Shown here in pieces: positions 52,445 through 60,680 of a DNA stretch of 64,000 bases. Position numbers and translations under genes: made by a program. The notes under the pieces are model-generated. The model searched no databases. It was given only the letters and a program-made list of their open reading frames with translations, and was not told the origin of the DNA. The stretch lies in assembly GCF_038443705.2 (NCBI RefSeq), contig NZ_CP151767.2, positions 2,471,501-2,535,500 on the forward strand. Reading direction: 5' to 3'. The number at the start of each line of letters is the position of its first letter. The stretch's first letter is position 1. This stretch comes from Yoonia sp. SS1-5. GTDB taxonomy: Bacteria; Pseudomonadota; Alphaproteobacteria; Rhodobacterales; Rhodobacteraceae.

Positions 52445-53686
52445 ATGTCAGCAAAAGGCAGTATGCCCGTGCGTTCGTATATTCCTGTCTTTGCAGCCAT
52501 GGTGCTGGGTAACTGCGCAAGTTACGACGTCCCCGACAATCTGGAACCGGTTGCCATGGGCGACGGGTATCAGGCGCAGTATCGCGATATTGATGTAGCG
52601 CGCAGTGATGCGGGTTTCCTGCGCTCTAGGGCGATCAATGCACGCAAATGCCTGCCCCTACGGGGCGGCATCGAAGCACAGCAAAATGGCGGCAAGGGAT
52701 CGGGGCTTTCAGCTGCCGCACTTGCGGGCGAACGGCTGACCCGCAATGATCTGGTTGATATCCGCGTTGGCGATGATGAGACGTTCAACGGCGATTATGT
52801 CATCTCGCGCGATGGGACGCTGAAACTGCCATTCCTGCGGCCCATCCCCGCACAAGGACGGACAACGGACGAGATCGAAGATGACATCGCCCGCCAACTA
52901 TTACGTGATGAATTCTACGCAGACCGTCCGCGCATATCGGTGCGCATCGCTGATTTCGCGTCGGTCACCGTCGGGGTATCGGGGGCCGTTTTTGAGCCGC
53001 ATTCAGTTGAAATTGGCGGGTTGAGCGGTGATCAGATTGATGGCCGCCGTCAGGATGCGCTGGGCGCATCAAGCGAGGGGCGCAACCTGTCAGTCGCGTT
53101 GCGCGCCGCTGGTGGCGTGCGTCCTGATGCGGATATCTCTGCGGTGAAAGTACGCCGGGGCGCTTCGGTTTATACCATTGATATGCGCGGCGTATTTGTT
53201 GGCCAGAATGTTGTCGATATCATGCTGCTAACCGGCGATGAGGTCGAAGTACCCAGCCGCCAGTGCTTTCAGGAAGACCTGATGCGGCCCAGCCCGATCA
53301 GTCCGCCCGGTGTCAGCATGTTCTTGTCGAACCTGACGCAACCGGCGACCAACAATGCGGCGTCCGCCATTGGGCAAACCGTACGCGAGGTGCCTTATGG
53401 CACCCGCTATATGCAGGCTGTCATCGACAGTAACTGCGTCGGTGGCGCACGTGGGACCAGTGCGGACAGATCATCGGTGCTGTTCTCGCGCAATCCGGTG
53501 ACGGGCGTATCAGTGGTCATTGAACGCGATATCGAAGACCTGTTGCGCCGCGCGGATCGCGATGATTTTGATCCCTATCTTTTGCCGGGCGATGCGCTGG
53601 CCTGCTATGATAGCACCGTCACCAACGTGACAGAGGTCGGGCGCGTGATCGGGGTCATCGGCGCAGCCGCCCTGCTGAGCCAATAG
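52445..53686 (+). CDS. Polysaccharide export outer-membrane lipoprotein (Wza/KpsD-like)
   Basis: About 413 residues. A lipoprotein signal (VFAAMVLGNCASYD, lipobox LGNC with Cys near residue 26) is followed by a poly-export domain (LTRNDLVDIRVGDDETFNGDYVISRDGTLKLPFLRPIPAQGRTTDEIEDDI) and two SLBB-like parts (SVTVGVSGAVFEPHSVEI; LLTGDEVEVPS). It forms the outer-membrane channel for the polymer. I choose ATG 52445; ATG 52463 and the long frame from 52394 are alternatives. The stop is 3 bases from the convergent kinase stop, with a small dyad (GGGCTAAAGCCC) spanning both. Confidence 0.87.
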   Translation: MSAKGSMPVRSYIPVFAAMVLGNCASYDVPDNLEPVAMGDGYQAQYRDIDVARSDAGFLRSRAINARKCLPLRGGIEAQQNGGKGSGLSAAALAGERLTRNDLVDIRVGDDETFNGDYVISRDGTLKLPFLRPIPAQGRTTDEIEDDIARQLLRDEFYADRPRISVRIADFASVTVGVSGAVFEPHSVEIGGLSGDQIDGRRQDALGASSEGRNLSVALRAAGGVRPDADISAVKVRRGASVYTIDMRGVFVGQNVVDIMLLTGDEVEVPSRQCFQEDLMRPSPISPPGVSMFLSNLTQPATNNAASAIGQTVREVPYGTRYMQAVIDSNCVGGARGTSADRSSVLFSRNPVTGVSVVIERDIEDLLRRADRDDFDPYLLPGDALACYDSTVTNVTEVGRVIGVIGAAALLSQ

Positions 53687-53689
53687 GGG

Positions 53690-56206
53690 CTAAAGCCCTT
53701 GTTCGGTTTGGTCCCAAACTGCCTTGATATTGCCGATTGCGCCGATCACCGCTGATATATCGCCGGCCTTGGCTGCGTCTTCGACGGCAAGCAGGGCGGC
53801 GCGATAGGCATCTGCCGAAAACACGCCCGCACTGCCCGCGACCTTGTGGCATCGGTGCGCAATATCGCCTAGCGCTGGCAGCGGGTCCTGCTGCAGCCAT
53901 TGATGCAGGTCGGCTGCCTCGGCCACGAACCGTGCTGTCATTGCGGCATATGCATCCTCGCCCAGGACGTCGCGCATTTCGTTGCGCTGTGCGGTGTCAG
54001 CTTCGACAACATGCGCCTGCAGCGTTTTAGCGGCGATCTTGCTGATCTCCGCGCGCATGGCCGTTCGCGATAGCGGCTTGATCAGGATCCCATTCATGCC
54101 GTCCTCGAGAAACGCCGCCTGTTCGGAGGCCATGGCATTTGCCGTCAATGCGATGATCGGGACCGTGGCGCAGGCGCCATCCCCATTACGGATGGCCCGT
54201 GTCGCTGTCCGCCCGTCCATCACGGGCATGCTGATATCCATCAGGATCAGATCAAACGGCGTATGCGCCGCAATTGCGACAGCGACCTTGCCGTCATGCG
54301 CCTCTTCCACCTGACGGCCATCCGCGCGCAGCATTTCGCGGGCAACCGCGCGGTTGATCTCGTTATCCTCGACCACAAGGATGCGAAGACCAAGCAGAGG
54401 CTCTGTCGAGGATGCAGGCTGTCGGGGCTCGGCGATGGGGTCTGTTACGGTCAGCGGCAATCGTACCTCAAATGTACTGCCAAGGCCCGGCGCGCTGTCA
54501 AATTCGATTTGTCCAGCCAGTGCCGCAACAGACCTGCGGACAATGCCGAGGCCGAGGCCGGTTCCGCCAACGTCCCGGTCATAGGCGATGGTTCCGGTGA
54601 CGAAATCGTCAAAAATCCGTTCTTTCAGGTCATCATCAATCCCCTGGCCCGTATCGGTCACCCGAAAGATCACGTCGGCAATATCGCCGCGGCGGTCGGC
54701 GACCGCGACAGTGACGGACACTTTGCCATCGGGGGTGAACTTTACCGCGTTCCCAACAAGGTTCATTAGGATATGCTGGAGTGCGTCAGGATCCGAGCGG
54801 ACCCAGTTTTGAGGCGGGCCAATCCAATCCAATTCAATTGTGGTGTTTTTGGCGGCGGCCAGACCACTTTGACTATCAACGATGGACTGCACCAATGTGG
54901 CGATGCTCAACGGTTCATCGCGCAATTCCACATGCCCCACATCATAGCGGGACAGATTGAGGACATCCGTGACGTGCTGCAACAGCAAGTCGCCGGATGT
55001 TTCCATATTTCTGGTATAGCGCAGCTGACTTGGGTTCAGCTTTGTGTCCTGAAGCAGGGTAAGGTTGCCCAAAAGACCGTTCAGCGGGGTGCGGATTTCA
55101 TGGCTCATCGTGGCCAGAAATTCGGTCTTTAACCGATCCGCCGCCAAGGCGCGGTCGCGGGTCGAAATCAGCTCTGCCTCGGCTTGGACGCTGGCAGAGA
55201 TATCGCGCAGGAAGGCCACAAAGATCGTGCCTTCCTTGGTTTCGGCGGTCTGGATGGCCAACTCGACCGGAAAGACCGACCCATCGCTATGTTTCGCCTC
55301 AAGCTGCACGCGCCCTTTGCCAACGACACGTTTCTCGCCGCCCGCGCGCATGCGGGCCATGCCGGCATCATGCGCGTCCAGCATGTGGTCGGGAACAATC
55401 AACGGGCCGAGGGACTTGCCCAGAACGTCCTCGGCCATGTGGCCGAATATCGCCTCGGCCGCAGTGTTGAAAGCAAGGATATGGCCATCCTCATCCGCAA
55501 CAATCACACCATCAAGCGAGGTCTGGATGACCGTATCCATCCGCGCCGCTGTCTCTTCGACCTCGTTCTGGCGCTGGGTGCGTTGCGCGTTCAACTGGCG
55601 CAGGTAAAAGACCGCCGCCCCCAATGCGGCGATCAACACAATCACGACAAAGGCAAGCTTGATCAATGTTTGCGCAAATTCGGCCCGGCGCTGGTCTGCA
55701 TTGACGGTAAAAGCGTGTAACGCTGCGGTGGTCATGGTGCGCAGGGCAGGCCGGGTATTTGCGACACCGGTTTCAATGACCGGCAGTGCGGAAAGCAGGC
55801 GCGCATCATCTGCATCAATCAAGGGGACCGTCTGATCCAGAAAACCGCGCACCTTGGCCAGCGCAGTGGCGTAGTCCGGATCGTCAAGCAGGGATTGATA
55901 GATTGCCGCAGTCTCGATTGTTGCGATGCGGCTGTAAAAGATATCGAACCGCTTGCGCATTTCGGCAAGGTCCGGGTCTTTGCCCGCCGCAACCCGGCCA
56001 AGTTTCGTTGAAAACTCCAGGAATTCGACCTCTGTCTGGGTCACGCTCCATTGCAGATTGTCAGACCGGGCGGATTCGAGGTTTTGCAGATCCTCCGCGA
56101 CCGACACCGCAAGAAAGGCGATGGCCCCCAGAACCACCAACCCGACAAGCGCAACATAACCTCGGCGAAGCCAATATGTGGGCGTTCTGCCAGCCTTCAA
56201 ATCCAA
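53690..56206 (-). CDS. Hybrid sensor histidine kinase with receiver and HPt domains
   Basis: 838 residues. TM helix 1 is at about residues 17-37 and TM2 at about 183-203, enclosing a periplasmic helical sensor of about 145 residues. Then a PAS domain (about 218-335), HisKA with His369 (MSHEIRTPLNGLL), HATPase (about 480-610), receiver with Asp657 (LILMDISMPVMDG), and C-terminal HPt with His787 (AHRCHKVAGSAG) follow. This is an ArcB/BarA/TorS-like phosphorelay. No output domain is fused; the NarL-type regulator at 58514 is the nearest free partner. An EPS-control role is inferred from position. Confidence 0.9.
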   Translation of the reverse strand: MDLKAGRTPTYWLRRGYVALVGLVVLGAIAFLAVSVAEDLQNLESARSDNLQWSVTQTEVEFLEFSTKLGRVAAGKDPDLAEMRKRFDIFYSRIATIETAAIYQSLLDDPDYATALAKVRGFLDQTVPLIDADDARLLSALPVIETGVANTRPALRTMTTAALHAFTVNADQRRAEFAQTLIKLAFVVIVLIAALGAAVFYLRQLNAQRTQRQNEVEETAARMDTVIQTSLDGVIVADEDGHILAFNTAAEAIFGHMAEDVLGKSLGPLIVPDHMLDAHDAGMARMRAGGEKRVVGKGRVQLEAKHSDGSVFPVELAIQTAETKEGTIFVAFLRDISASVQAEAELISTRDRALAADRLKTEFLATMSHEIRTPLNGLLGNLTLLQDTKLNPSQLRYTRNMETSGDLLLQHVTDVLNLSRYDVGHVELRDEPLSIATLVQSIVDSQSGLAAAKNTTIELDWIGPPQNWVRSDPDALQHILMNLVGNAVKFTPDGKVSVTVAVADRRGDIADVIFRVTDTGQGIDDDLKERIFDDFVTGTIAYDRDVGGTGLGLGIVRRSVAALAGQIEFDSAPGLGSTFEVRLPLTVTDPIAEPRQPASSTEPLLGLRILVVEDNEINRAVAREMLRADGRQVEEAHDGKVAVAIAAHTPFDLILMDISMPVMDGRTATRAIRNGDGACATVPIIALTANAMASEQAAFLEDGMNGILIKPLSRTAMRAEISKIAAKTLQAHVVEADTAQRNEMRDVLGEDAYAAMTARFVAEAADLHQWLQQDPLPALGDIAHRCHKVAGSAGVFSADAYRAALLAVEDAAKAGDISAVIGAIGNIKAVWDQTEQGL

Positions 56207-56230
56207 ATCCTCTTGATGACGGCAGGTGCC

Positions 56231-56746
56231 TTACTGAACGACCGCCAACCGGTCGAGTTGCCAGATACTGCGCGAATACACGACCTCGGTCCGGTAATCT
56301 GCGCGGCTATCATAGGGATAGACGATCCATAAAGGGCCCTTGTCGCGCACAGACATCGTCGCACCATTCATCTTATAGGCGATCATCGGTCCACCCGCTA
56401 CCGCGTCTGAGACGGGAATTTCAACGCTGTAATCATTGATCGCAGTTGCGACAATTGTGCCGGTCGTGACACCAAGCTGCGTAAGCAGCGTGTTCAGCGC
56501 GACGCCTTCGAAAACCTGCGGACCGTCTGTCCAGATCGTTGTGGTTTCGATTGTTGTTGGGTCGATTTGCGACAGCATTTCAATATCGAATTGGGCCGTC
56601 TCACCGCTGTTTGTGGCTGTGATGTCGCCGCTGACGGTCAGCACCACGGTGTCTTGTGGCTGTGCAAGTGTGTCGGCAAGGCCTGACGATGCCAACGCGC
56701 ATGCCAACGCCGCCGCCACTGTAAGGTGTTTCAGAAATGAGGTCAT
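56231..56746 (-). CDS. Secreted COG3915-like protein (oxidoreductase molybdopterin-binding fold)
   Basis: 171 residues with a signal peptide (residues 1-24, ending near SSGLA). The mature part resembles the small COG3915 group related to the sulfite-oxidase molybdopterin domain: QPQDTVVLTVSGDIT, QVFEGVALNTLLTQLGV, IAYKMNGATMSVRDKGPLWIVYPYD. No cysteine ligand is visible, so it is probably not an active molybdoenzyme. It sits right upstream of the hybrid kinase in the same direction and is probably co-transcribed. It could be a periplasmic input to the kinase; that is inference. Confidence 0.78.
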   Translation of the reverse strand: MTSFLKHLTVAAALACALASSGLADTLAQPQDTVVLTVSGDITATNSGETAQFDIEMLSQIDPTTIETTTIWTDGPQVFEGVALNTLLTQLGVTTGTIVATAINDYSVEIPVSDAVAGGPMIAYKMNGATMSVRDKGPLWIVYPYDSRADYRTEVVYSRSIWQLDRLAVVQ

Positions 56747-56825
56747 GTGTCTGCTCCGGCAATGGGGGTTGCAGACATCCTGTCATGAAAGTTTTGACAA
56801 CACATCAAAGCATAGGGATAGCCAC

Positions 56826-56841
56826 CTACCCGTTCGGATAG
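56826..56841. promoter_or_regulatory. EPS-locus palindrome, copy 2 (CTACCC-gttc-GGATAG)
   Basis: 80 bases upstream of the COG3915-like/kinase operon and 32 bases after the stop of the fusion glycosyltransferase gene. The dyad extends to 11-bp arms (56821-56846, GCCACCTACCC / GGATAGGTGGC, one mismatch), so a weak terminator role for the upstream gene cannot be excluded. Confidence 0.6.
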
Positions 56842-56872
56842 GTGGCGTCGTTTTCCGTCGAAAATGCGTGGG

Positions 56873-58261
56873 TCAATAGGCGCCGCGGCCCGATGCAACC
56901 GCCCGAAAGGTCATCAGGATCACAAGCATATCGAGCAATATGGTCCGCGAGCTTGCATAAGCCAGATCCATCTCGATCATCTTGTCAAAGCTGATATTGG
57001 CGCGGCCCGATACTTGCCAGATCCCGGTAATGCCGGGTTTCACAGCAAGCCGCCCGAACGCTCTGGCAGGGTATTGTGCAACTTCGCGGGGCAGCGCAGG
57101 CCGCGGCCCGACAATCGACATCTCGCCGCGCAAAACGTTGATCAATTGCGGCAACTCGTCGATGGAACTGCGGCGGATGAAACGACCGACACGGGTGATC
57201 CGGGGGTCGTTTTTTGATTTGAAGCACACGCCTTCGCGGTCTGATCCGGCGAGGATTTCGGCCTGTCTGGCCTCTGCATCTTGATACATCGACCGGAATT
57301 TCAGCATCGAGAACCGCTCGCCATTCTTGCCGATCCGGGTTTGCCGAAACAGGGCCGGTCCCTTGGTTTCCATCCTGATGGCGATGGCCGTTGCGGCAAA
57401 AACCGGTGCAAGGCTGATCAGGGCAAGCGTTGAGATGCTAACATCCATCATGCGGGCTGCGATATGGTGTTTTGGGGTCTGCGCGACCGCCTTGGTCGCG
57501 GCACGGGCAAGAAATGTGACGTTCCCGATAAGATAACGTTTGGCCAGGCGCTTGGGCTCCATCGCGAGGCGCCAGACCCACTCCATTTTCGCCCTGCGGA
57601 CAAGTTTGGGCGCTCTTTTGACGTTACCGGCCAGAAAGTCCAACGCGGCCCCGACGCCAAGGCAGAGTGATGCATCCAGTTGTTTGGCATAGCGGTCGAT
57701 CCACATTTCCTGCATCGGCACGCCCATGGCGACAATGACGATATCCGCGCCACTGGCGTTGATGTCTGCGACGACCAGATGCGGATCAAGTGCACCCACA
57801 AACCCGTCACGTGTGCCTGCAATCTTCAGATGCGGCATGGTCGTCGTCAGGGTTGCGGCGGCGGCCTCGGCCGTTCCGGGGGTGCCGCCGAAAAGATAAA
57901 CCGATTTCCCCATATCGGCCGCCTGGGCCAACAACAGCGGTATCAGATCCGTGCCGTTCAGATTTGCGGCCAGCGTATCGCCCGTCATCTTACCCGCCAG
58001 CTTTACGCCGATCCCGTCAGGCAGCAATACATCCGCCCGGCGCACCGCATCTGCGTATTTGCGATCCCGGGCCATGACGTTGCAGCAATGGGCGTTCATG
58101 AAAAACGCCGTGCGGCGGCCTGGTGCGAGCAGGGCGTCGATTGCGGTGCCTTGATCCGCATCGACCAATGTCAGATCAAGTGCGGGCAGGAACGTGGTCT
58201 TTGTTCCGGTACGCGGTGTCATCGGTGTGGCGGCCAGAAAGTCGAATTTTGTATGTTGCAT
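56873..58261 (-). CDS. Fusion: WecG/TagA glycosyltransferase plus WcaJ-type sugar transferase
   Basis: 462 residues with two complete enzymes in one chain. Residues about 25-245 match the WecG/TagA/CpsF family (FFMNAHCCNVMARDRKY; LLPDGIGVKLAG; IVIVAMGVPMQEMWIDRYA), which add a second sugar to a lipid carrier. Residues about 265-462 are a bacterial sugar transferase (MLKFRSMYQDAEAR, RRSSIDELPQLINVLRGEMSIVGPRPALPREV, WQVSGRA) that transfers phospho-sugar to undecaprenyl phosphate. The C-terminal domain would prime the repeat and the N-terminal one extend it. Usually these are separate proteins; the fusion suggests substrate channelling. The membrane anchor is at about residues 273-297. Confidence 0.88.
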   Translation of the reverse strand: MQHTKFDFLAATPMTPRTGTKTTFLPALDLTLVDADQGTAIDALLAPGRRTAFFMNAHCCNVMARDRKYADAVRRADVLLPDGIGVKLAGKMTGDTLAANLNGTDLIPLLLAQAADMGKSVYLFGGTPGTAEAAAATLTTTMPHLKIAGTRDGFVGALDPHLVVADINASGADIVIVAMGVPMQEMWIDRYAKQLDASLCLGVGAALDFLAGNVKRAPKLVRRAKMEWVWRLAMEPKRLAKRYLIGNVTFLARAATKAVAQTPKHHIAARMMDVSISTLALISLAPVFAATAIAIRMETKGPALFRQTRIGKNGERFSMLKFRSMYQDAEARQAEILAGSDREGVCFKSKNDPRITRVGRFIRRSSIDELPQLINVLRGEMSIVGPRPALPREVAQYPARAFGRLAVKPGITGIWQVSGRANISFDKMIEMDLAYASSRTILLDMLVILMTFRAVASGRGAY

Positions 58262-58407
58262 CGGTCTTATCCGTAGTTCGTTTTGCGATTGCCCTTAGGG
58301 TGTTGGAAAGGTGGCAACCGCTCAACGAAGCGACGGGACAGGTCGGCGGGTCAGATGCGCAGGACGTGTCGCAACTGCGCTGAATGAAGCTCAAATTTTC
58401 GGAAAAT

Positions 58408-58423
58408 CTATCCGGACGGATAG
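58408..58423. promoter_or_regulatory. EPS-locus palindrome, copy 3 (CTATCC-ggac-GGATAG)
   Basis: In the 252-base gap between the divergent fusion glycosyltransferase and the response regulator, 90 bases upstream of the latter. This copy has fully symmetric arms (CTATCC / GGATAG). A possible half site (CTTATCC) lies at 58266. Confidence 0.65.
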
Positions 58424-58513
58424 GCTATATGGCCGGATTTTCTGATGACGCAGCACACTTAATAGGTGTATTGTCACTCTGCGCCCGGGCGCGTGTGAGA
58501 AAAGGAAAAACCA

Positions 58514-59128
58514 GTGCGCGTATTGATTGCCGACGACCATGATCTGTTGCGGGACACGCTTGTCCTCTATCTGCAAAGCGAAAGCGGCATGGAAACAGAG
58601 GCTGTCGGAACACTGGATGACGCGCATGCGCGGATCATGGCAGATGAGCCGTATGATCTTGTCCTGCTCGACTATAACATGCCGGGCATGAATGGGCTAA
58701 GCGGGCTGACCCGCACCATGGACATGGAAGGCGGCCAGCGTGTTGCACTGATTTCCGGCGAGGCAAAACGCGACATCGCAGAACAGGCGCTTGAGGCTGG
58801 GGCGGCCGGTTTTGTGCCCAAGACGCTCTCTGCCAAATCCATGATCAATGCCGTTCGGTTCATGGCCATGGGCGAGCAATATGCGCCGGTCGATTTCATG
58901 ACAGCGGTGGACGAGACCCCAAGCAACCCGCTTGCAGACAAGCTATCAAGTCGCGAACTGGACGTGTTGAAAGGGCTGACCGAAGGCAAATCCAACAAAG
59001 AGATCGCCCGCAATCTCGATATCACCGAGCCGACGGTCAAGCTGCATATGAAGACCCTGTTTCGCAAGGTTGACGCCTCGAACCGGACACAGGCGGCCTT
59101 GATCGCCCGCGAGGCTGGTCTGTTCTGA
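58514..59128 (+). CDS. NarL/LuxR-type response regulator of the EPS locus
   Basis: 204 residues. The receiver domain has the acidic pair in LIADDHDLL and phospho-acceptor Asp53 (LVLLDYNMPG). The C-terminal LuxR HTH (about residues 140-200) reads LSSRELDVLKGLTEGKSNKEIARNLDITEPTVKLHMKTLFRKV. The start is a GTG at 58514 behind AAAAGGAAA. Its gene is flanked by CTAYCC-N4-GGRTAG palindromes on both sides, and other copies lie before the export and kinase operons, so it is the prime candidate to bind them and to receive phosphate from the hybrid kinase. Confidence 0.9.
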   Translation: MRVLIADDHDLLRDTLVLYLQSESGMETEAVGTLDDAHARIMADEPYDLVLLDYNMPGMNGLSGLTRTMDMEGGQRVALISGEAKRDIAEQALEAGAAGFVPKTLSAKSMINAVRFMAMGEQYAPVDFMTAVDETPSNPLADKLSSRELDVLKGLTEGKSNKEIARNLDITEPTVKLHMKTLFRKVDASNRTQAALIAREAGLF

Positions 59129-59129
59129 T

Positions 59130-59145
59130 CTATCCAAACGGGTAG
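59130..59145. promoter_or_regulatory. EPS-locus palindrome, copy 4 (CTATCC-aaac-GGGTAG)
   Basis: Starts right after the response-regulator stop, 92 bases upstream of the chain-length protein. One arm is CTATCC and the other GGGTAG, so the arms pair with a single mismatch. Confidence 0.58.
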
Positions 59146-59237
59146 CTGCCCTGTGCGGTTGCACCCCCGATAGATGCTTTCGGGCGCGCGCAACACCAAA
59201 CCCAAACCGCTAATGTTGTCTGGCAAGGAGATGCCAA

Positions 59238-60680
59238 ATGACAACAGCGATACATCCACCACTCACGAACCCGGCCAGCCCAAAAAACAAGGGGCGGTTA
59301 CGGCGCGTTGTCATGGGCGGCAACCTAGGCGATTTGGGACGCCTGCCACGGTATGTCGCGTTTGCACTTCTTGGCGGGGCGGTGATCTGGGGGCCAATCA
59401 CCGGCTACCTGAAAACCGCCCCGCTTACCTACAAATCAAGCACCTCACTGATCCTGCCCGGATCAGGTGCATCCGCATCAATGAACCTTAACGGCATCGG
59501 CCAGGCCTCGTCTTTCGCCAACTCTGCCTTTGCAAGCAATGCGGTCAGCCCAACAGAAACATACAAGCGCCTGTTGAACGCCGATCGCATTCTGGATGCT
59601 GCCGCTGACAGTCTGGACATCTCTCGCAGCGATTTGGGTAAGCCGAGGGTCAATCTGGTTGATCAGACCAGCCTTATCCATTTTGAGATGACAGGCGGAT
59701 CACCCGCCGAGGCCCAGTCGCGCGGTGATGCCATTCTGTCAGCATTCTTTGCAGAGTTGGACGCGCTGCGCGCTGATGAGCAACAGACCCGCGAGGACAG
59801 CAGCCTTGGGGCCATTCAGGATTACCGCGCGTCCGTTGCCAGCACCCGGACGGATATAGAGATGCTGCAATCCTCGACCGGGCTTTTATCTGTTGCGCAA
59901 TATGATGCGCTTCTGGCCCAGAACACCGTACTGGAAGCAGCATTGCGCAACCAGCAGGCTATCGCATCCGAAAAAGAGGCCGCAGTAAGAACGCTTGAAC
60001 GCAGCCTGGGGATTGGTGTGGCGTCGGCTGCGGTGACCCTGAAATTGTTTGCCGATGATGAATATCGCCAATTGCTGGATCAGGCGGCAATCCATGCCGC
60101 TGCCCTCGCGGACGCCCGGTCGCAATACGGCGCCAATCACCCCAAGGTGCAAGAGGCGCGTCGCGCCAAGGGGCAAGCCGAGGGGGCCGCAATATCCCGC
60201 GCGGTCGCTTTGACGGATTTGTCAGCGCAACAGCTTACCGGGCTGGATGTGGCGCCCAACGGCGAACGCGCCGCATTGCTGGCCGATCTGGTTGAGATGA
60301 ACGCGCAACATGCCGGGGCGGTCGAACAGCTTGACGCGATGCAAGAACAACTGACGGCGCAGACCGCGCGGCTGGATCAGATGGCCACCGCTGCCGCCCG
60401 GCTTCAGGATTTGCAGCGCGATTTCTCGGTTGCCGAAGCGGTGTTTGCATCAGCTATCGCGCGCAGTCAAACAACGAAATCCGATGTTTATGCCTCCTAC
60501 CCATTGGTTCAGGTCCTTGAAAATCCGTCCCTGCCTGAAGCGCCGTCATCGCCCAATCGCAAGCTGGCCGTCGCAGCGGGTGGTGCCGCGACCCTGATGA
60601 TGCTGTTTGGTTTGTTGCTGGGCTGGACGCGTTCGGCGATCATCACAACGCTGATCCGGAAAACCACATGCGCCCGCTAA
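59238..60680 (+). CDS. Wzz/GumC-like polysaccharide chain-length protein
   Basis: 480 residues with TM helix 1 at about residues 38-55 and TM2 at about 450-470, enclosing a long periplasmic coiled-coil domain (ALRADEQQTREDSSLGAIQ; LLDQAAIHAAALADARSQ; YGANHPKVQEARRAKGQAE; LDAMQEQLTAQTARLDQM). A PNRK motif (SSPNRKLAVAAG) precedes TM2, as in Wzz/PCP families. It has no C-terminal kinase domain, so it is a PCP-type co-polymerase rather than a full Wzc. AAGGAG precedes the ATG. It overlaps the ligase gene by 13 bases. Confidence 0.86.
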   Translation: MTTAIHPPLTNPASPKNKGRLRRVVMGGNLGDLGRLPRYVAFALLGGAVIWGPITGYLKTAPLTYKSSTSLILPGSGASASMNLNGIGQASSFANSAFASNAVSPTETYKRLLNADRILDAAADSLDISRSDLGKPRVNLVDQTSLIHFEMTGGSPAEAQSRGDAILSAFFAELDALRADEQQTREDSSLGAIQDYRASVASTRTDIEMLQSSTGLLSVAQYDALLAQNTVLEAALRNQQAIASEKEAAVRTLERSLGIGVASAAVTLKLFADDEYRQLLDQAAIHAAALADARSQYGANHPKVQEARRAKGQAEGAAISRAVALTDLSAQQLTGLDVAPNGERAALLADLVEMNAQHAGAVEQLDAMQEQLTAQTARLDQMATAAARLQDLQRDFSVAEAVFASAIARSQTTKSDVYASYPLVQVLENPSLPEAPSSPNRKLAVAAGGAATLMMLFGLLLGWTRSAIITTLIRKTTCAR

